From: JACCZX01 sp038216465
GTDB taxonomy: Bacteria > Pseudomonadota > Gammaproteobacteria > Burkholderiales > Burkholderiaceae_F
NCBI GenBank assembly: GCA_038216465.1
Contig: JBBQQC010000002.1
Span: 1-64,000 of the forward strand
Direction of reading: 5' to 3'
DNA: 64,000 nucleotides
Positions 27,753-36,657 of the stretch are shown one piece after another. Position numbers and translations under genes: made by a program. A model generated the notes under the pieces. It saw nothing but the letters and a program-made list of their open reading frames with translations, did not search any database and had not been told where the DNA came from. The stretch's first letter is position 1. The number at the start of each line of letters is the position of its first letter.

Positions 27753-30700
27753 TCGCCAAGCTGATTCACTGGTCGATCGCCAATCGCTTTCTGGTGCTGC
27801 TCGCCACCGTGATGGTGGCCGCCTGGGGCGTGATCTCGGTGCTGAGAACGCCGCTTGATGCGTTGCCCGATTTGTCGGATGTGCAGGTGATCATTCGCAC
27901 GACGTATCCGGGCCAGGCGCCGCGCATCGTCGAAAACCAGATCACCTACCCGCTGACGACGACGATGCTGTCGGTGCCGGGCGCGAAGACGGTGCGCGGC
28001 TATTCGTTCTTCGGCGACTCGTTCGTCTATGTGTTGTTCGAAGACGGCACCGATTTGTACTGGGCGCGCTCGCGCGTGCTCGAATACCTGAACCAGGTGC
28101 AGTCGCGTCTGCCCGCCGGCACCCGGGCTTCACTCGGGCCGGACGCGACCGGTGTGGGCTGGATCTATCAGTACTCGTTAATCGACCGCACCGGCAAACA
28201 GGATATTTCGCAGCTACGTGCGCTGCAGGACTGGTTTCTGCGATACGAGCTGAAGACGGTGCCCGATGTTGCCGAGGTCGCCTCGGTAGGCGGCTTGGTG
28301 CGCCAGTATCAAATCGTGCTTGACCCCGACAAGCTCGCCGCCTATGGCATCGCGCACACCCAGGTGGTTGATGCGATCGGCAAGTCGAATCAGGAGGCCG
28401 GAGGATCGGTGCTCGAGCTCGGTGAAGCCGAGTACATCGTGCGCGCCTCGGGCTATCTGCAGTCGCTCGACGACTTCCGGCAAGTGCCGTTGACAACCAG
28501 CGCCGCCGGCATCCCGGTAAAGCTCGGCGATGTCGCGCGAATTCAAATCGGGCCCGAGCTGCGCCGCGGTGTCGGCGAGCTCGACGGCGAAGGCGAAGCC
28601 ACCGGCGGCGTGATCGTGATGCGCTCCGGCAAGAACGCGTTGCAGACGATCGCAGCGGTGAAAGACAAGCTGCAATCGCTGCAGGCCAGTTTGCCGCCAG
28701 GCGTCGAGGTCGTTCCGGTGTACGACCGCTCCGGCCTGATCGAACGCGCGGTCGACAACCTGACCGTCAAGCTGATCGAGGAATTTCTGGTGGTTGCGGT
28801 CGTGTGCTTCATCTTCCTGTTTCACCTGCGCTCGGCGTTCGTTGCGATCGTCGCGCTGCCGCTCGGCATTCTGGCCGCCTTCATCGTCATGTACTACCAG
28901 GGCGTCAACGCCAACATCATGTCGCTCGGCGGCATCGCGATTGCCATCGGCGCGATGGTCGATGCGGCGGTGGTGATGATCGAGAACGCGCACAAACACC
29001 TCGAGCGCTGGAACGAGGAGCACCCCGGCGAGACGCTGCAGCGCGAAGCGCGCTGGCGGGTGATCGGCAATGCGGCCGCCGAAGTGGGACCGGCGCTGTT
29101 CTTCTCGCTGCTGATCATCACGCTGTCGTTCATTCCGGTGTTCACGCTCGAAGCGCAGGAAGGCCGGTTGTTCAAGCCGCTGGCTTACACCAAGACGTAT
29201 GCGATGGCAGCGGCTGCCGGTTTGTCGGTCACGCTGATCCCGGTACTGATGGGCTATCTGATTCGCGGCCGGATTCCCGCCGAGACGGCCAACCCCATTA
29301 ACCGCTGGTTGATTGCGGTATATCGCCCCATGCTCGATGCCGTGCTGCGCGCGCCGAAGGTGACGCTCGCCATTGCCGCCGTGCTGTTCGCCATCAGCCT
29401 GTTGCCGCTGCGACTGATCGGCGGCGAGTTCATGCCGCGGCTGGACGAGGGTGATCTGCTGTACATGCCGTCGGCGCTGCCGGGGCTGTCGATTGGCAAG
29501 GCAACCGAACTGTTGCAACAGACGGATCGGCTGATCAGAACCTTGCCCGAAGTCGCGCGCGTGTTCGGCAAGGCGGGCCGCGCCGAGACTGCCACCGATC
29601 CGGCGCCACTGGAGATGTTCGAGACGACGATCCAGTTCAAGCCGCGCGAGCAATGGCGGCCTGGCATGACGCCGGAGATGCTGATCGAGGAGCTCGATCG
29701 TATCGTTCGGGTGCCTGGACTGACCAACATCTGGGTGCCGCCGATCCGCAACCGCATCGACATGCTGGCAACCGGCATTAAGAGTCCGGTCGGTGTGAAA
29801 GTCGCCGGCACCGACCTGGCGACAATCGACCGCGTCACCAGCGAAATCGAGCGCGCCTTGAAAGACGTGCCTGGCGTGAGTAGCGCGCTGGCCGAGCGGT
29901 TGACCGGCGGCCGTTACGTTGATGTCAACATCCGTCGCGATGCGGCCGCGCGCTACGGCATGAACATCGCCAACGTGCAGTCGGTGATTACGTCGGCGGT
30001 GGGCGGCGAGAACATCGGCGAGACCGTCGAGGGGCTGCAGCGCTTTCCGATAAACGTGCGTTATCCGCGCGAGATTCGGGATTCACTTGAAAAGCTGCGG
30101 CAGCTGCCGATCGTCACCGAGCGCGGCGCACGGCTGGTGCTGGGCGACGTGGCCGAACTGCGCATCACCGACGGTCCGCCGATGCTTAGAAGCGAAAATG
30201 CGCGATTGGCCGGCTGGGTGTATGTCGATATCCGCGGGCGCGATCTGCGCGGCGCGGTGAACGAGATGCAGCGCGTCGTCGCCGACAAAGTGCAACTGCC
30301 GGCCGGCTATTCGATTTCATGGTCGGGCCAGTTCGAATTCCTTGAGCGTGCCACCGCGAAGCTCAAGGTGGTCGTGCCGTTCACGGTGCTGATTATCTTC
30401 GTGCTGCTGTTTCTGACCTTCCAGCGCTTCGACGAAGCACTGCTGCTCATGGCGGCACTGCCGTTCGCTGTGATCGGCGGCATCTGGCTGCTCTACCTGC
30501 TCGACTACAACATGTCGGTCGCCGCGGCGGTGGGGTTTATTGCGCTGGCCGGCGTAGCCGCTGAGTTCGGCGTGATCATGCTGCTGTACCTGAAGCAGGC
30601 GTGGACTGCGCGAATCGACGCGGGCAAGACCAGCGAAGCTGATTTGCTCGACGCGATCCGAGAGGGTGCGGTGCTGCGCGTGCGACCGAAAGCTATGACG

Positions 30701-30919
30701 GTGGCGGTAATCCTGGCCGGACTGTTCCCGATCATGTGGGGCGCAGGCACCGGCTCCGAAGTGATGCAGCGCATCGCGGCGCCGATGGTGGGCGGCATGA
30801 TCTCTGCGCCGCTGCTGTCGATGTTCGTGATTCCGGCGGCGTACCTGCTGATGCGACGGCCGCGCCAGCAGAGCAGGTTTGCAATGCGCTTTGGGCGTGG
30901 CGAGCGCGTTCCGGCATGA
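27749..30919 (+). CDS. cusA: CusA-type Cu(I)/Ag(I) RND efflux pump
   Basis: A 1056-aa heavy-metal RND transporter with twelve transmembrane helices and two large periplasmic loops. The TM4 motif GAMVDAAVVMIENAHKHLE is of the monovalent-metal (CusA) type, not the CzcA type. Three Met residues at 573 (LLYMPS), 623 (PLEMFE) and 672 (RIDMLA) coincide with the E. coli CusA substrate Met triad, including numbering. It should pump Cu(I)/Ag(I) from periplasm or cytosol through CusBC with proton antiport. The three genes are joined by ATGA overlaps. Confidence 0.96.
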   Translation: MIAKLIHWSIANRFLVLLATVMVAAWGVISVLRTPLDALPDLSDVQVIIRTTYPGQAPRIVENQITYPLTTTMLSVPGAKTVRGYSFFGDSFVYVLFEDGTDLYWARSRVLEYLNQVQSRLPAGTRASLGPDATGVGWIYQYSLIDRTGKQDISQLRALQDWFLRYELKTVPDVAEVASVGGLVRQYQIVLDPDKLAAYGIAHTQVVDAIGKSNQEAGGSVLELGEAEYIVRASGYLQSLDDFRQVPLTTSAAGIPVKLGDVARIQIGPELRRGVGELDGEGEATGGVIVMRSGKNALQTIAAVKDKLQSLQASLPPGVEVVPVYDRSGLIERAVDNLTVKLIEEFLVVAVVCFIFLFHLRSAFVAIVALPLGILAAFIVMYYQGVNANIMSLGGIAIAIGAMVDAAVVMIENAHKHLERWNEEHPGETLQREARWRVIGNAAAEVGPALFFSLLIITLSFIPVFTLEAQEGRLFKPLAYTKTYAMAAAAGLSVTLIPVLMGYLIRGRIPAETANPINRWLIAVYRPMLDAVLRAPKVTLAIAAVLFAISLLPLRLIGGEFMPRLDEGDLLYMPSALPGLSIGKATELLQQTDRLIRTLPEVARVFGKAGRAETATDPAPLEMFETTIQFKPREQWRPGMTPEMLIEELDRIVRVPGLTNIWVPPIRNRIDMLATGIKSPVGVKVAGTDLATIDRVTSEIERALKDVPGVSSALAERLTGGRYVDVNIRRDAAARYGMNIANVQSVITSAVGGENIGETVEGLQRFPINVRYPREIRDSLEKLRQLPIVTERGARLVLGDVAELRITDGPPMLRSENARLAGWVYVDIRGRDLRGAVNEMQRVVADKVQLPAGYSISWSGQFEFLERATAKLKVVVPFTVLIIFVLLFLTFQRFDEALLLMAALPFAVIGGIWLLYLLDYNMSVAAAVGFIALAGVAAEFGVIMLLYLKQAWTARIDAGKTSEADLLDAIREGAVLRVRPKAMTVAVILAGLFPIMWGAGTGSEVMQRIAAPMVGGMISAPLLSMFVIPAAYLLMRRPRQQSRFAMRFGRGERVPA

Positions 30920-30958
30920 GCTTCGCCGCCGCCATGACTTAGGGAGAGAGTATGAATG

Positions 30959-30969
30959 AAGGAGGTGAT
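30959..30969 (+). promoter_or_regulatory. Perfect extended Shine-Dalgarno of the Met-rich peptide
   Basis: AAGGAGGTGAT matches the complement of the 16S rRNA 3' end over 11 nt and lies at ideal distance from ATG 30973. It decides the start of the small peptide and suggests very high translation. Confidence 0.85.
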
Positions 30970-30972
30970 TGC

Positions 30973-31095
30973 ATGATGATGAACATGAGCGGAATGGGCT
31001 GGATGATGGGCGGCGGAATCGTCATCGGCATCCTGGTTGTGGCACTGCTGGTGCTCGCGAGCATGGCATTGCTGAAATACATCAGACAGCCATAA
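30973..31095 (+). CDS. 40-aa Met-rich single-pass membrane peptide
   Basis: The peptide has seven Met in its first twelve residues (MMMNMSGMGWMM), then a Gly hinge, one transmembrane helix (GIVIGILVVALLVLASMALL) and a short basic end (KYIRQP). Met clusters like this bind Cu(I) or Ag(I). An 11-nt perfect ribosome site precedes it. ATG 30952, also in frame, would add seven residues (NEGGDC after Met). It sits between cusA and the BNR-type protein gene, so it may be a small subunit or metal chaperone for the efflux pump; this is an inference. Confidence 0.8.
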   Translation: MMMNMSGMGWMMGGGIVIGILVVALLVLASMALLKYIRQP

Positions 31096-31121
31096 GAACC
31101 CAACTCAGCAAGGAATTCGGA

Positions 31122-32015
31122 ATGAAAAAATTCTCCGCGTATCTGCTTATCTTCGTCATGCTCGGCTCGGTCACCGCGCAGCGCGCGGCAATTGCCGAAG
31201 AAGTCACGCTGATGCACGTCCACGGCCTGTCGTACAGCGCTGATGGCAAACAGCTCTTCGTGCCGAGCCATCATGGCCTTGCGGTCTACAGTGACGGGCG
31301 CTGGTTAAAAGCACCCGGCCCGCAGCACGACTATATGGGGTTTGCCGGCAGCGGCAGCGCGTTCTATTCGAGCGGTCATCCGGCGCCGGGCTCCGGACTC
31401 GTCAATCCGTTCGGTGTCATCAAAAGCATCGACGGCGGCAAGACTTGGAAGAAACTCGGATTCGAAGGTGAGTCCGATTTTCATCTGCTCGCGGTCGGCC
31501 ACGCCACCAACGCGGTGTACGTGTACAACGCGGCGCCCAACTCGCGCATGAGCCGGCCTGGGCTGTACTACTCGACGAACGACGGCGCCGACTGGAAGCG
31601 CGCCGAAGCGCGCGACTTGCCCGATCCGATATCAATCGCCGTCCATCCGACCGACCCGACGATCGTGGCGGCGGGTACCAAGAGCGGGCTTTATCTTTCA
31701 ACCGATGCCGGCCAGAGCTTCAAGGCACTGGTGCCCGGCCGCGAAGTGATCGCCGTTTACTTCGACCTCGACGGCCGCGAGCTCTGGTACAGCAGCTATG
31801 CCGGCAAGCCTCAGTTGACGCGCACCGGCTGGAGCGCAGCCAAGACCACGGAGGTAGCCTTGCCGCCGCTAACTCGCGACGCCGTTGCCTACATCGCGCA
31901 GAACCCCGTTGAGCGGCAGGAGTACGCGATCGCCACGTTCGAACGCAGCGTCTTCATCAGCAAGGACGGCGGCAAGTCGTGGCGTCAGATCGCAAACAAA
32001 GGCCGCGCATCGTAG
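31122..32015 (+). CDS. F510_1955-type exported beta-propeller (BNR/sialidase-like) protein
   Basis: A 297-aa exported protein with a signal peptide (KKFSAYLLIFVMLGSVTAQRAAIA) and repeated BNR/Asp-box-like motifs: SIDGGKTWKKL, STNDGADWKR, STDAGQSFKA and SKDGGKSWRQI. It also has an N-terminal HVHGLSYSADG. The beta-propeller is annotated in databases as a sialidase-like protein of uncertain activity and recurs in copper/mercury clusters, as recalled. It starts 26 nt after the Met-rich peptide, with an AAGGAA site. A role in metal stress is contextual only. Confidence 0.85.
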   Translation: MKKFSAYLLIFVMLGSVTAQRAAIAEEVTLMHVHGLSYSADGKQLFVPSHHGLAVYSDGRWLKAPGPQHDYMGFAGSGSAFYSSGHPAPGSGLVNPFGVIKSIDGGKTWKKLGFEGESDFHLLAVGHATNAVYVYNAAPNSRMSRPGLYYSTNDGADWKRAEARDLPDPISIAVHPTDPTIVAAGTKSGLYLSTDAGQSFKALVPGREVIAVYFDLDGRELWYSSYAGKPQLTRTGWSAAKTTEVALPPLTRDAVAYIAQNPVERQEYAIATFERSVFISKDGGKSWRQIANKGRAS

Positions 32016-32020
32016 ACGAT

Positions 32021-32057
32021 CGTATCCATCGGCAGAAAAAACCTGCATGTGGATACG
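32021..32057. terminator. Long inverted repeat after the cus operon
   Basis: CGTATCCA (32021-32028) pairs perfectly with TGGATACG (32050-32057), and an inner GCAG/CTGC stem encloses a run of A. It begins 6 nt after the BNR gene stop, the place of a terminator. No T-run follows on the plus strand, so it could instead be a structured RNA element. Confidence 0.45.
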
Positions 32058-32184
32058 GCGTGACTTTCTGAGCTGCGCTGCCACTGGCGACGCCGCCGGC
32101 GCTGCGCTGCTTTCAGCGCCGAGAGGATCCCGATGTCTTCTTACGGATCGGTGACTGGCCAGTTGAGCGTGTTCGGCCGTGGGC

Positions 32185-32216
32185 TTGACTCCGGGGTGGG
32201 TTACAGAGTTTAGGTT
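32185..32216 (+). promoter_or_regulatory. MerR-family (ZntR-like) promoter before cytochrome c
   Basis: A -35 TTGACT (32185-32190) and a -10 TAGGTT (32211-32216) are 20 bp apart, the long spacer used by MerR-family activators. The spacer carries the dyad ACTCCG-N10-CAGAGT at 32188-32209. The same layout occurs before the copper ATPase gene at 44346-44367. Confidence 0.7.
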
Positions 32217-32259
32217 GCGGAAGCGATGACTAGCGGATGCCGATGAAAGGAATGCAGAC

Positions 32260-32964
32260 ATGAGACATATCACGATCGCTTTGGTGGCTGCGCTCGCATT
32301 TGCTGGCACTTCGGCGCAGGCAGAGATCAAGGGCGATGCGAAACGCGGTGCGGAAAGTTATCGAGCATGCGTCGGGTGTCATTCGCTGGAGACCGGTTCG
32401 CATTTGACCGGCCCGAGCCTCGCCGGGCTGTGGGGCCAGAAGGCCGGCCACGCCGACGGGTTTGTGCGTTATTCGAAGGGTCTCAAATCTGCGGACTTCA
32501 TTTGGGACGAAAACAAGTTGAATGCATGGCTCACTAACCCGCGCGCGATGATCCCGGGTACTTACATGGTGTTCCGCGGCGTCGACAATGAGCGCGCTCG
32601 CGCCGACCTGGTCGCGTTTCTGGCGATCGCCATGGCGCCCGGCGGCGCAAAGGCTGTTGTGGAGCAGAAACTCGTGCCACAAGAGTACGTTCGCGGCCAA
32701 AGGCCCAGTCCGCTCAGCGCGGCGTCGGCCGCCACCCAGGTGACGAAGATCCGGCACTGCCGCGACAGCTACTTCGTGACCACCGCGGACGGCACCGAGA
32801 CTCCGTTTTGGGAGATGAACGTTCGCCTCAAGCTCGACTCGACCGATAACGGGCCTACCGCAGGCAAGCCCGTCATCCACGGCGCCGGCATGGGGGGCGA
32901 TCGCGTTTCGGTCATTTTCTCCAGTGTTAAGGAAATAACCCGTTTCATTTCAGAGGGCTGCTGA
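32260..32964 (+). CDS. Periplasmic c-type cytochrome with C-terminal extension
   Basis: A 234-aa exported protein: signal peptide (about 1-21), a class I cytochrome c domain with heme motif CVGCH at residues 37-41 and a likely Met ligand in PGTYMVF. After it comes a 110-residue extension with Cys/His (KIRHCRDSYFVTTADG) that is not a known heme domain. The extension resembles a small beta-rich module and ends in a Cys. It probably transfers electrons in the periplasm. The MerR-type promoter upstream suggests metal-responsive control. Confidence 0.82.
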   Translation: MRHITIALVAALAFAGTSAQAEIKGDAKRGAESYRACVGCHSLETGSHLTGPSLAGLWGQKAGHADGFVRYSKGLKSADFIWDENKLNAWLTNPRAMIPGTYMVFRGVDNERARADLVAFLAIAMAPGGAKAVVEQKLVPQEYVRGQRPSPLSAASAATQVTKIRHCRDSYFVTTADGTETPFWEMNVRLKLDSTDNGPTAGKPVIHGAGMGGDRVSVIFSSVKEITRFISEGC

Positions 32965-33045
32965 AACGCGAACTCGCGGCGACTCGCGATCCGAGGTCTC
33001 GAGCGGCGCCCACAACCATTTTGTTGAATGACGGAGAGATACGAA

Positions 33046-33513
33046 ATGCGAAAGTCGACCGCCTTACTTATTGGTGTAGTCATCGTCGTGATCGCTATCG
33101 CCGCCTGGTGGATGTTCCGGCCACGGGCTCCGGCTGGACACGCCGATGCCAGCGATGCGCGCCAGGTGGCGCTCGGCGCGACGGTGTACCGCAGCAACTG
33201 CGCGAGCTGCCACGGCGCGAATCTTGAAGGCCAGCCGGAGTGGAAGTCGCGCAAACCCGATGGGCGCTTTCCGGCGCCCCCGCACGACGAGAACGGCCAC
33301 ACGTGGCATCACCCAGATGACATCCTCTTCCAGATTACCAAGGGCGGACTGAAGCCGCCGGTGGCGCCTGCGGGATACGAGAGCGACATGCCGGCGTTCG
33401 GCTCCACTTTGAGCGATGATCAGATATGGGCCGTGCTGGCCTTTATCAAAAGCAAATGGCCGGAGAAGATACGGGCGCGCCATAGCAGTTTGAACGAGAG
33501 AGCTTCGCGCTAG
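33046..33513 (+). CDS. Membrane-anchored c-type cytochrome
   Basis: A 155-aa protein with an N-terminal anchor (ALLIGVVIVVIAIAAWWMF) and a single cytochrome c domain with heme motif CASCH at residues 52-56 and a likely Met ligand in SDMPAFG. The region between them carries several His (HDENGHTWHH). ATG 33046 (RKST after Met) is preceded by GAGAGA; ATG 33028 is an in-frame alternative. Its stop overlaps the GTG of the next gene (TAGTG), so the two are coupled. Together with the previous cytochrome it may couple copper detoxification to respiration, an inference. Confidence 0.85.
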   Translation: MRKSTALLIGVVIVVIAIAAWWMFRPRAPAGHADASDARQVALGATVYRSNCASCHGANLEGQPEWKSRKPDGRFPAPPHDENGHTWHHPDDILFQITKGGLKPPVAPAGYESDMPAFGSTLSDDQIWAVLAFIKSKWPEKIRARHSSLNERASR

Positions 33514-33971
33514 TGAGACGCCGGCTTGCGGTCACCTGGCTGCCCGAGTTCAACGTCGCGGTCTTCGCGTTTTTGCTGAATTACCCGTGGGAGTTGCTGC
33601 AGGCCCCGCTGTTCGAGCGAATGGCGGGGGCGCCGCATTGGGAATCGGTCAAGTCGTGCACGCAGGCGGCCGTGGGCGACGTTCTCATCATGCTGGTTTC
33701 TTATTGGTTGGTCACCACACGCGCGGGGTCGCGGCGCTGGATCGTCGCACCGACGCGTGCGCAGCTGTTGCTTTTCGTGGCCCTGGGAGTTTTGGTCACG
33801 GTCGTTATCGAGTGGCTCGCGCCGCGCGGCTGGTGGCTCGAGAGCTGGAGTTACTCAGCGCTGATGCCGGTCATCCCCGGCATTGGAATCGGCGTATCAC
33901 CGCTGCTGCAATGGCTTCTATTGCCACCGCTGGCGGCGTGGTTCGTGCGCAGGCAACTGGCGGCCACTTGA
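33513..33971 (+). CDS. Hypothetical membrane protein coupled to the cytochrome c gene
   Basis: A 152-aa protein with about four transmembrane helices and conserved-looking aromatic segments (FAFLLNYPWELLQAPLFERM and ESWSYSALMPVIPGIG). It starts with GTG inside the stop of the cytochrome gene. The helix content and the WELLQ / EWLAPRGWW motifs recall small membrane proteins next to cytochromes, but no family is named with confidence. No metal ligand motif is obvious. Confidence 0.72.
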   Translation: MRRRLAVTWLPEFNVAVFAFLLNYPWELLQAPLFERMAGAPHWESVKSCTQAAVGDVLIMLVSYWLVTTRAGSRRWIVAPTRAQLLLFVALGVLVTVVIEWLAPRGWWLESWSYSALMPVIPGIGIGVSPLLQWLLLPPLAAWFVRRQLAAT

Positions 33972-33985
33972 TCGAATCGCTGAAG

Positions 33986-34690
33986 CTAGGTCAAGTAAAG
34001 AGCGATGTCCGCTGACGCTGCCAACTCATGCGTCCACGGTGCCGACCAACCGTAATAGATCGACCACGCGCCGAGAACGATAAACAGCAGCCCGATCACC
34101 ACCGGCACTCGTTGTGCGTGCCTTGCAAGCCGCTCAAGCACGCGCTGCGCCGAGCCGAATGCCAGTGCAACCAGCAGCGGCAGCGACAACGCCAATCCGA
34201 ACACCGCCAACACCGAAAAACCTTTCCATACCTGTGCGGCACCGGCCACCGCAACCGACCCCATCACGGCCGCAAGCAACGGCAACGAGCAAGCGGGAAT
34301 GTTCAAGCCAAAGAAAAGCGCGAGCGCTGCGGAGCCGCGCACCGTCGACAACCGCGCAAGGCTGGGGCCGACCGTTCGCATCAGCCAACCCGCTTTGCCG
34401 ACCAGATAGATCAATCCCAGCGCAACGTACAGGGTGCCAAGCAGCAGGTAGCCGCCGCGCTGAAATTGCAGGAACGCCGCGCCGATAAGCGCTGCCGCTG
34501 CGCCAAGGGCACCGATGAAAAGCGCCCGCGTAACAGTGAACACAATCGCCTGCATGGTCTTTACTGCCGGCGGATTGCCTTCGACCGACTTCAGAAACAG
34601 CATGCTGGCGCCGATCGAGCACGGCTCGATGAAACCGAGCAGGCCGAGCCCGATGGGCAGTAGAAAGAAAGCCCAAAACGTATCGAACAC
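33986..34690 (-). CDS. CcdA/DsbD-like membrane thiol reductase
   Basis: A 234-aa protein with six helices of the CcdA/DsbD transmembrane family. The two functional Cys are in the first and fourth helices: GFIEPCSIGASML and NIPACSLPLLAAV. It starts with GTG 34690. Such proteins pass reducing power from cytosolic thioredoxin to the periplasm for cytochrome c maturation or metal-related thiol proteins. It converges with the cytochrome genes that might need it. Confidence 0.85.
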   Translation of the reverse strand: MFDTFWAFFLLPIGLGLLGFIEPCSIGASMLFLKSVEGNPPAVKTMQAIVFTVTRALFIGALGAAAALIGAAFLQFQRGGYLLLGTLYVALGLIYLVGKAGWLMRTVGPSLARLSTVRGSAALALFFGLNIPACSLPLLAAVMGSVAVAGAAQVWKGFSVLAVFGLALSLPLLVALAFGSAQRVLERLARHAQRVPVVIGLLFIVLGAWSIYYGWSAPWTHELAASADIALYLT

Positions 34691-34855
34691 GAATCTAGTC
34701 CCTGGCCAAATCGCTCACCGCTGCGCAGCCGCGCCGCGTTATTAAGCACCGGAACAGAACTCAATCGGGTCGTCAGTGCGTCGATATGGCGAGCTTATCG
34801 ACCCGCATCGCGGCAACGATCCGTGGCCATCACCGCTGCCTTCGCGACGCTGTCC

Positions 34856-35353
34856 TTATATTCTTGCCGGCGCCGTTCGCGGTTTTTGCATACCCTTGTA
34901 AGCCCACGCCGCGACCACGCCAAACACCAGATGCACAAAGATGCTGAGCCCGCCGCGTGCCATCGCAAACCACGGAAACAGCGCGGTGAATCCATAGAAG
35001 TTGATCGCGTAAAGGACGAGGCCGAAGACCGCACCGGCCACAATCGCCATTCCCCTGCTCATGCGATGGATGATCAGCGCCAGAATCAATCCGTAGACGA
35101 TCGTGAGTACAAAATGAATCAGCATCGCGACAACAACGATTCCCAGATCGAACGTCGCCGGCGGCGGCAACACTTCCTTGCCCATGCCGATCGCGGCAAT
35201 CATGCGTGGCGGTCCCCATGGACTGCCGCCTTGCAGCAGGGGCACCAGGATCAATTCGAGCGCCAGAAACACCAGGCCGGCAATCAGCCCCGACCAGACC
35301 GCTGATTTCCAGTCGACTGTGCTTTGAGCCGGTGGTAGATCGGTTGTTGCCAT
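34856..35353 (-). CDS. Hypothetical four-helix membrane protein of the bufferin locus
   Basis: A 165-aa membrane protein with about four helices (near 18-40, 70-95, 103-125 and 135-155). Start ATG 35353 is set by an AAGGAGAAG ribosome site; the open frame upstream is antisense noise. It lies 38 nt downstream of the DoxX gene and is probably the last member of the buf operon. No known motif is visible apart from a HRMSRG loop. Confidence 0.75.
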   Translation of the reverse strand: MATTDLPPAQSTVDWKSAVWSGLIAGLVFLALELILVPLLQGGSPWGPPRMIAAIGMGKEVLPPPATFDLGIVVVAMLIHFVLTIVYGLILALIIHRMSRGMAIVAGAVFGLVLYAINFYGFTALFPWFAMARGGLSIFVHLVFGVVAAWAYKGMQKPRTAPARI

Positions 35354-35391
35354 CTTCTTCTCCTTGTGCTCCGTTGACTCGCAGCGGCCGT

Positions 35392-35862
35392 TCAACGCAA
35401 TCCGAACACTCGATCGAGCGACCATTTTCCGGCGCCGCGCCCGATCAAGTACAGCATCAGCGCGGCCCACGTCAAGTGCGTCGGCCACGCGAGCGGGTAA
35501 ACGAAGATCTCGATCACTGCTGTCATTATCAGCAGCGCGAACGCCGACAGGCGCGTGAACAAGCCGAGCACCAGCAGGATCGGGAAAAACGTCTCGGCGT
35601 AGGTCGCCATGTACGCGGCCACATCGGACGGCAGCAACGGCACCTTGAACTCTTCCTCGAACAGGAAGAATGCGTTTTCGTTGACCGTCAAAAAGCCGTC
35701 GACCTTGGTACGGCCCCAAAGCCAGAATACCGCCGCGATTGCGACGCGCACGATCAGCGCCAGCGCGTCGTGCGCGACCAGCCGATCCAGAGCATCGGCA
35801 ATGCGGTTCCAGGCGGCGCGTATTCCGGTGTTCGATGTGTCAGATGTGGCTGCGGTGTTCAT
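35392..35862 (-). CDS. bufD: DoxX-family membrane protein (BufD-like)
   Basis: A 156-aa DoxX-family protein with four helices. Key segments are FWLWGRTKVDGF, the loop FKVPLLPSDVAAYMATYAE and ILLVLGLFTRLSAFAL. In bufferin operons DoxX is the fourth gene (BufD), thought to act in membrane redox or export steps. Start ATG 35862 lies 4 nt inside bufC (ATGA). A decayed copy of this gene lies at 39792-40066. Confidence 0.88.
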   Translation of the reverse strand: MNTAATSDTSNTGIRAAWNRIADALDRLVAHDALALIVRVAIAAVFWLWGRTKVDGFLTVNENAFFLFEEEFKVPLLPSDVAAYMATYAETFFPILLVLGLFTRLSAFALLIMTAVIEIFVYPLAWPTHLTWAALMLYLIGRGAGKWSLDRVFGLR

Positions 35863-36656
35863 GCAGATTCCTCCGCTATTGAGTCGGACCCGAACGCTCC
35901 TGCGTCGAGCAGGCTCGCCATCAGCGCTGCCAGATCGACTGCCGAGTCGGCTTGCACGGCAGCCGCAGCGGCTTGCCCCAACGGACGGCCGGCGGCGCAG
36001 GCATCGAGAAACGCGCACGCGGCGGCGTCGATCTGGATCGCCTGCACCGAATCGCACGGGCGCGTTATCAGCGCGCCTTCGCTGCGCCACTCGATCGCGG
36101 GCACCGCATCATGGTCGAATGCCGCGTCGTGATTGCGTTGCCAGATCGTGAAGATCGGCAGTTCGCTGAACCACGCCCAGCGCGCCGCGGAATGCGGCCG
36201 AGCTATTGCGCGCTCGAGTTTCTGCAGTGCGAGCGCCGCCGGCTGCAACGCCGGCTGATCCGGCGCAATGTGCGCTTCGGTCCAGAAACGATCGAGTTGC
36301 GCAACGCCCGCCAGGTACGGCTGTTCAGCCGCCGGCGCGAACGCGCGCAGGAATTGCGCGAACCCCGCGCCATAGTCGAGCAACATTGGGTGCGACGGCA
36401 ACTCGGCGCGCACGTAAATCGCCGCCGCGGCGCGCAGCCACTGCTCGCCGACCAATCGCTCGATCGACGGATAGTTGGCTTGCAATGAATCGATGCAGCC
36501 CTTGATCACCGTGTTGCGATACACGGCGAAGCCTGGTTGAGCTGCCAACGCTGCGATTTGCGGGGTGGCCGACGCTGAAAGATTCGGTGCAAGCAGCGCT
36601 TGCGCGAACCCGTTCTGAAAAGCGCGCAACGCCGGCGTTACGCTGCACGCAGTCAT
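35859..36656 (-). CDS. bufC: DUF2063 protein, BufC-like partner of the MNIO enzyme
   Basis: A 265-aa protein of the DUF2063 family, with the N-terminal helical signature ALRAFQNGFAQALL, GFAVYRNTVIKGCIDSLQANYPSIERLVG and FAQFLRAFAPA. In RiPP systems these proteins bind the precursor peptide and help the DUF692 oxidase (MNIO). The start is 1 nt after the bufB stop and the end overlaps bufD by 4 nt. Substrate is expected to be the BufA peptide encoded upstream. Confidence 0.9.
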   Translation of the reverse strand: MTACSVTPALRAFQNGFAQALLAPNLSASATPQIAALAAQPGFAVYRNTVIKGCIDSLQANYPSIERLVGEQWLRAAAAIYVRAELPSHPMLLDYGAGFAQFLRAFAPAAEQPYLAGVAQLDRFWTEAHIAPDQPALQPAALALQKLERAIARPHSAARWAWFSELPIFTIWQRNHDAAFDHDAVPAIEWRSEGALITRPCDSVQAIQIDAAACAFLDACAAGRPLGQAAAAAVQADSAVDLAALMASLLDAGAFGSDSIAEESA

Positions 36657-36657
36657 C

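Noticed and set aside
30969..31121. N-terminal extension of the BNR-type protein
   Set aside because: The segment overlaps the Met-rich peptide in another frame, and a signal peptide starts cleanly at 31122.
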